Position numbers and translations under genes: made by a program. DNA of 25,013 nt from Lachnospiraceae bacterium UBA1760 (lineage in GTDB: Bacteria; Bacillota; Clostridia; Lachnospirales; Lachnospiraceae): positions 1 through 25,013 of the forward strand of contig DCHE01000030.1 in NCBI GenBank assembly GCA_002314775.1, given 5' to 3'. Below are positions 21,292-25,013 of the stretch, piece after piece. The stretch's first letter is position 1, and each line of letters starts with the position of its first letter. The notes under the pieces were generated by a model. The model searched no databases. It was not told where the DNA came from and saw only the letters and a program-made list of their open reading frames with translations.

Positions 21292-23262
21292 GTGGAAATA
21301 CTTAACAAGATAAAAAAGAATGTATTAGATAAAGCTTCCTTTTTTGTAAAGGACAATATTAATGATAAGCCTTTAGAGGAGCATTCCTATGACTCAGAGG
21401 AGAGCATAGATACAGAGGGTGTATTTGGCGAGGAAGATTTTGGAATTAGTGATGTGGATGAGGGCTATGGTAAGGCTGGAGCAGCAAATGATAATCAGCC
21501 AGTTAGCGTTCAGGGCAGAATTATAAGAGAATTACTTACAGATTTTAATCAGAATAATTTTCTCAGGACTCATTTTAGGGATAATGAAAGAGGAAAGAGT
21601 GAGATGGAAAAACCTTTCAAGTATCCTGAAAGATTTGAGGTCACAAGCTATGAGCTTACAGACTTTCAGATGGAGTTTCTCAGAGATAAGTATTATGACA
21701 ATGGATATGTGATTCTTCAGCTGCACGGTGGCGGATATGTTGGAAGGATGAAGAATTCCTACAGAGCCTTTGCAGGGTATTATTCAGAGGTCGGCGGAGG
21801 TGCAAGCGTACTTACAATTGATTACAGATGCGCACCAGAGCACGTATTTCCGGCGGCTCTTATAGATGCGTACGAGGCGTATCATTTTTTGCTTAGATAT
21901 GGTTATACTGAGGACAGGATAATTGTAGCAGGTGATTCGGCTGGCGGTGGACTATCCATGGCGCTTTGTCATTATCTGAAGGAGAAGGGTGAGAAAATGC
22001 CGGCAGGAGTTGTTACAATGTCACCCTGGACGGACCTTACCTGCAGTGGTCCTTCTTATACAGAGAATTATGAGATTGATCCACTATTCGGTAATACAAG
22101 GGACAGTCTTGTCTACGATTCAGTTTATATTGGTGAGGCGGACCCAAGAAATCCGCTTATAAGCCCTCAGTTTGGAGATTTTTCAGGCTTTCCTCCAATG
22201 CTTATTCAGGTCGGAAGCCATGAGATACTAAAATCCGACTCAGAGATAGTATATGATAAGGCAAAAAAAGCAGGAGTCAAGGTTAGGTTAAGTGTATATG
22301 AGGGAATGTTCCATGTTTTCCAGATGGGACTTAAGCTTATGCCGGAATCTAGAAAGGCGTGGGCAGAAATAGGCAAGTATTTTGAGGCAATTGGAATCCA
22401 GAAGAAGGAGGATGCCGTTGCAAGGCTTGAGGAGAAGAAAACTAAGCCGGAAGGGGATATGAGCATTGCTCTGTACCAGATGCATACTGTCTGGGAGGAC
22501 AAGGAAGAAAATCTTTTGAAGCTCGACAAAACCCTTGATTTGATTAAGCAAAAGGGTGTAAACCTTATTTTACTTCCAGAGATGTCATTTACAGGCTTCT
22601 CAATGAATATCGACAAAACCTGTGATGGTAAGGAATCGACTATTGAGAGGGTAGCAGAGCTTGCTGAAAAGTATAGCATTGCTATCGGCTTTGGATATAC
22701 AAAGAGAGTGGGATATAAAGCTGAGAACCACTATGCACTTGTTGATAAGGACAGAAATGTCATATTTGACTATGCAAAGATTCATCCATTTAGTTATGCC
22801 CAGGAGGATAGATATTTTGTGGGCGGAGCAGAGCTTTGCTATGGAAATGTTTGTGGTATGACCATAAGTCCGACGATATGCTACGATCTGAGATTTCCAG
22901 AGCTGTATCAGCAGCTTTCTAAGAAGGCAGAGATGATACTTGTTCCAGCAAACTGGCCAAAGAAGAGAAGAAATCACTTTATTTCCCTTCTTGTTGCAAG
23001 AGCAATTGAAAATCAGACCTTCGTCGCAGGAATTAACTGTGGAGGATCAATCGGTGGATTAGAGTATTCCGGTGACAGCATGCTTGTCTCACCAAATGGA
23101 GAAATACTTGTTCCTGCAGAGTTTATTATGCTTGATGATAAGGAATGCGAGCAGATTGCTATCTATAAGATTAATAATAATGTACAGGCAGTAAGGAAGG
23201 CATTTCCAGTTAAAAATGACAGGAGAGAGGACTTGTATTATTCTTTTTTGTCAAGGGAGTAG
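21292..23262 (+). CDS. fusion of HSL-type alpha/beta hydrolase and nitrilase-superfamily amidase
   Basis: A 656-residue two-enzyme protein. After an acidic, low-complexity N terminus (1-70), residues about 130-365 form a hormone-sensitive-lipase-type esterase with oxyanion HGGG, nucleophile Ser216 in GDSAGGG and His341 in GMFHVF. Residues 390-656 form a carbon-nitrogen hydrolase with the full Glu430 (LPEMSF), Lys496 (YAKIHPF) and Cys530 (ICYDLRFPE) triad. The first half should cut carboxylic esters and the second amides or similar C-N bonds. GTG at 21292 is six bases after GAGGGA. The domain border has an in-frame ATG (22459) preceded by GGAAGG (22449-22454), so the nitrilase could also be made alone. 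It is the third gene after the acyltransferase and membrane protein. The fused arrangement is unusual to me. Confidence 0.85.
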   Translation: MEILNKIKKNVLDKASFFVKDNINDKPLEEHSYDSEESIDTEGVFGEEDFGISDVDEGYGKAGAANDNQPVSVQGRIIRELLTDFNQNNFLRTHFRDNERGKSEMEKPFKYPERFEVTSYELTDFQMEFLRDKYYDNGYVILQLHGGGYVGRMKNSYRAFAGYYSEVGGGASVLTIDYRCAPEHVFPAALIDAYEAYHFLLRYGYTEDRIIVAGDSAGGGLSMALCHYLKEKGEKMPAGVVTMSPWTDLTCSGPSYTENYEIDPLFGNTRDSLVYDSVYIGEADPRNPLISPQFGDFSGFPPMLIQVGSHEILKSDSEIVYDKAKKAGVKVRLSVYEGMFHVFQMGLKLMPESRKAWAEIGKYFEAIGIQKKEDAVARLEEKKTKPEGDMSIALYQMHTVWEDKEENLLKLDKTLDLIKQKGVNLILLPEMSFTGFSMNIDKTCDGKESTIERVAELAEKYSIAIGFGYTKRVGYKAENHYALVDKDRNVIFDYAKIHPFSYAQEDRYFVGGAELCYGNVCGMTISPTICYDLRFPELYQQLSKKAEMILVPANWPKKRRNHFISLLVARAIENQTFVAGINCGGSIGGLEYSGDSMLVSPNGEILVPAEFIMLDDKECEQIAIYKINNNVQAVRKAFPVKNDRREDLYYSFLSRE

Positions 23263-23329
23263 ATAGCTATTATAATCGGTTTGATACATCTTAATTTGGA
23301 TCATTTTTGAATAGTCTGAAAATAAAATG

Positions 23330-23358
23330 TTGACAGAATGGAAAATTTTTACTAATAT
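23330..23358 (+). promoter_or_regulatory. promoter of the lipoprotein gene
   Basis: TTGACA (23330-23335), a 17-base spacer and TAATAT (23353-23358). The leader is about 35 bases. Confidence 0.75.
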
Positions 23359-23400
23359 ACTTCTTCGAAATAATAAACTTATTTTAAGGAGTAATAAGGT

Positions 23401-23934
23401 ATGAAAAAGAAGTTATTAACAGGAATTATTTCAGTAGTATTTGCTATGTCTCTTATGGCATGTGGAAAGGCTGCAGAGGAGAAGACAGAGGCTACAACAG
23501 TTGCTACAACTGAGTCGACGACCGAGGCTGAAACAACAGAAGCTGAGACAACAGAGAAGGCTTCAGAGGTTACAATCGATGATGTTACAGAGTCTACTAC
23601 AGCAGCTGCTGCAAATGACGGAAAGACTCTTGAGGAAGTTTTTACACAGGAAATGATAGAAGAAGCAGAAAGGCAGCTTAAGTCTGCAAACGATGGTGTA
23701 TATTCTGATGTTAAGATTACAGTTGACGGAAATGATATTACCTATGCTTGTGTTTTTTCTAATTCAATTCAGATTACAGACGCGGTTAAGACTCAGCTAG
23801 AGGGAATGGACTGGTCTACAACAATTCAGACCTCGAAGGAGGAATTATTAAAGCAGTACAACCTTAATGTTGGAGTTCTTACATTTGTTTTCTATGATTC
23901 AGAAGGAAATGAAGTATTAACTATCGCTGAATAA
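23401..23934 (+). CDS. Thr/Glu-rich surface lipoprotein
   Basis: A 177-residue lipoprotein with signal MKKKLLTGIISVVFAMSL and lipobox LMAC, so Cys21 would be lipidated and hold the protein to the outer face of the membrane. A low-complexity spacer of Thr, Glu and Ala (about residues 25-72) leads to a globular domain of about 105 residues (LEEVFTQEMIEEAE to the end). That domain resembles the small DUF4854-type lipoproteins common in Lachnospiraceae; this comparison is from memory and tentative. AAGGAG (23386-23391) is nine bases before the ATG. It has its own promoter and terminator, so it is a single-gene unit. The function is unknown. Confidence 0.8.
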   Translation: MKKKLLTGIISVVFAMSLMACGKAAEEKTEATTVATTESTTEAETTEAETTEKASEVTIDDVTESTTAAAANDGKTLEEVFTQEMIEEAERQLKSANDGVYSDVKITVDGNDITYACVFSNSIQITDAVKTQLEGMDWSTTIQTSKEELLKQYNLNVGVLTFVFYDSEGNEVLTIAE

Positions 23935-23945
23935 TAATGAATTAC

Positions 23946-23984
23946 AAAAAACTGGTTTGAGGGAAGCTTCAAACCAGTTTTTTT
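23946..23984 (+). terminator. terminator of the lipoprotein gene
   Basis: A perfect stem of at least 13 bp, AAAACTGGTTTGA (23948-23960) with TCAAACCAGTTTT (23969-23981), an eight-base loop, an A-rich 5' flank and seven T residues. The A-rich flank means it could also work on the other strand. Confidence 0.93.
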
Positions 23985-24081
23985 ATTTGCAGAACCATAT
24001 AGGGAAAATTACTCTGAAGTGTATGCGGCTGGTGGGCGAGAGGGGGCAAAAGCTTCCTTGATTAATTGTATGTGATATATA

Positions 24082-24098
24082 ATTTGCGGGGTGCAAAT
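24082..24098 (+). promoter_or_regulatory. candidate operator upstream of pncB
   Basis: ATTTGC-GGGGT-GCAAAT, a 6-bp inverted repeat, ends two bases before the -35 element. The stretch 23985-24081 before it holds nothing else I can identify apart from a short G-rich run at 24031-24047. A niacin-responsive repressor is plausible but unproven; the sequence does not match the NiaR site I know. Confidence 0.4.
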
Positions 24099-24100
24099 AG

Positions 24101-24129
24101 TTGTAAATGAGCATGTAGAATGGTATAAT
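24101..24129 (+). promoter_or_regulatory. promoter of pncB
   Basis: TTGTAA (24101-24106), a 17-base spacer ending in TGG, and TATAAT (24124-24129), which gives an extended -10. Confidence 0.78.
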
Positions 24130-24192
24130 GTTTTACTAGTTTAAAGTTAGTTATATAAGGATTAATATATTAGAAATTGAGGGAGGATTATT

Positions 24193-25013
24193 ATGCATCA
24201 GATTATATCAAGCTTACTTGAAACAGATATGTACAAGTTCAGTATGGGTCAGGCTATTTATCACCAGTTTAGTGATTATAAGACAACCTGGACCTTCAAA
24301 TGCAGAAATACTGATGTTCATTTTACCAAGGAGATGGTAGATGAGATTACACGTCAGATAAAGCTTTACTGTGAGCTTAGGTTTACAGAGGAGGAACTTG
24401 AATACTTGAGAGGTATTACCTGGATTAAGGATTCCTATGTTGATTTCCTCAGACTCTGGCAGCCAAGATTTGCTGATTTCGAGATTACAGACAATGCAGA
24501 GTGCGGAGTGTCGATTGAAGCAAAGGGTACCTGGCTTAACACATCTATGTATGAAATTCCAACACTTGCAATTGTAAATGAAGTATATTTCAGAATGGTT
24601 CATGATCATGATGAGCTTATGGATTCATTTAAGGAGAGACTTGCTGCGAAGATTGAAAAGATAAAAAGTGGTGAGTATAACCTTGGTGCCTTCAGTGAGT
24701 TTGGACTCAGAAGAAGATTATCAGCTGAGGCTCAGGAGCTCGCTGTTATGGAACTTGCAAAAAACAGTTATCCAGGTTCGACCTTTGTTGGAACAAGTAA
24801 TGTATATCTTGCAAAGAAGTTCAAGCTTAAGCCAGTTGGAACAATGGCACATGAGTGGATTATGTGTGTTGGACAGGGTAATCATAAGCATAATCCTGCA
24901 TATTCAAACTGGTATTCACTTGACGCATGGGTTAAGGAGTACGGAGTATTAAATGGAACAGCCCTTACAGATGCAATCACAACAGACTGCTTCCTCAAGG
25001 ATTTCCAGCTCAC
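24193..25013 (+). CDS. pncB: nicotinate phosphoribosyltransferase (3' end outside the window)
   Basis: The first 273 codons of an open frame that runs off the window. The enzyme joins nicotinate to PRPP with ATP, the first step in salvaging niacin to NAD. It starts MHQIISSLLETDMYKFSMGQ, matching the family's opening (LLTDxYKxxM). It also has GAFSEFGLRRRLS, GTSNVYLA (near residue 197) and PVGTMAHEW (near residue 215), which belong to the phosphoribosyl-binding and active-site regions. GGGAGG (24181-24186) is six bases before the ATG. It has its own promoter and possible operator. The missing part, about 100-200 residues, should hold the C-terminal zinc or phosphate-binding region depending on subgroup. 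The first half shows no frameshift. Confidence 0.9.
   Translation, partial: MHQIISSLLETDMYKFSMGQAIYHQFSDYKTTWTFKCRNTDVHFTKEMVDEITRQIKLYCELRFTEEELEYLRGITWIKDSYVDFLRLWQPRFADFEITDNAECGVSIEAKGTWLNTSMYEIPTLAIVNEVYFRMVHDHDELMDSFKERLAAKIEKIKSGEYNLGAFSEFGLRRRLSAEAQELAVMELAKNSYPGSTFVGTSNVYLAKKFKLKPVGTMAHEWIMCVGQGNHKHNPAYSNWYSLDAWVKEYGVLNGTALTDAITTDCFLKDFQL

Noticed and set aside
22206..22679. 157-codon minus-strand open frame opposite the esterase-nitrilase gene
   Set aside because: It has no family motif, and both enzyme domains with full catalytic residues are on the + strand here.
23441..23656. Leu/Gln/Arg-rich 71-codon open frame on the + strand
   Set aside because: It is an off-frame reading of the Thr/Glu-rich linker of the lipoprotein, and has no ribosome binding site.
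23985..24081. Riboswitch before pncB
   Set aside because: The promoter lies after this stretch, so it is not in the pncB leader, and I recognise no riboswitch motif.

Overview
The window looks like a chromosomal segment of an AT-rich, low-GC Gram-positive anaerobe, most probably a member of the Lachnospiraceae (Clostridia). The reasons are AGGAGG-type ribosome binding sites, several TTG and GTG starts, a T-box leader, Thr/Glu-rich linkers in secreted proteins, a minimal SufCB pair and meso-diaminopimelate dehydrogenase. Every gene I can support lies on the + strand. There are no rRNA or tRNA genes, no CRISPR array, and no insertion sequence or phage gene.

Layout. (1) 1-3553: an amidoligase-type cluster. 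It holds the last codons of a circularly permuted ATP-grasp protein, an alpha-E protein, a transglutaminase-like protein, an AstE/AspA-type zinc deacylase and a second AstE/AspA paralogue that has lost the metal site. A five-copy 15-bp repeat starting at the stop codon and a strong terminator close it. (2) 3798-6625: a zinc-ribbon protein of unknown role and a membrane-anchored, surface-exposed transglutaminase-like protein. (3) 6719-8404: a Na+/phosphate cotransporter with PhoU-like tail. (4) 8432-13117: a tryptophan T-box, a TrpD homologue, a TrpC-TrpF fusion, a PsuG homologue and a YczE-like membrane protein. The TrpD and TrpF parts lack residues normally used to hold the anthranilate carboxylate, so this may not be ordinary tryptophan synthesis. 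(5) 13198-16002: a 53-residue ORF, a minimal SufC-SufB iron-sulfur system with its own promoter and a candidate operator, and a TtcA-like tRNA thiolation enzyme, itself an Fe-S family. (6) 16004-17229: meso-DAP dehydrogenase as a single-gene unit. (7) 17230-18760: an orphan type IV pilin-like protein behind a long AT-rich regulatory region with regularly spaced dyads. (8) 18808-23262: a small acidic protein, then a three-gene set of condensation-type acyltransferase, zinc-ribbon membrane protein and an esterase-nitrilase fusion. (9) 23330-25013: a Thr/Glu-rich lipoprotein and the first two thirds of nicotinate phosphoribosyltransferase.

The best candidates for undescribed biology are the Trp-T-box TrpD*/TrpCF*/PsuG* cluster, the catalytically dead AstE paralogue in the ATP-grasp/alpha-E cluster, and the acyltransferase/membrane protein/esterase-nitrilase set. 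All functional statements are read from the sequence by eye and from memory of the families; no database search was run.
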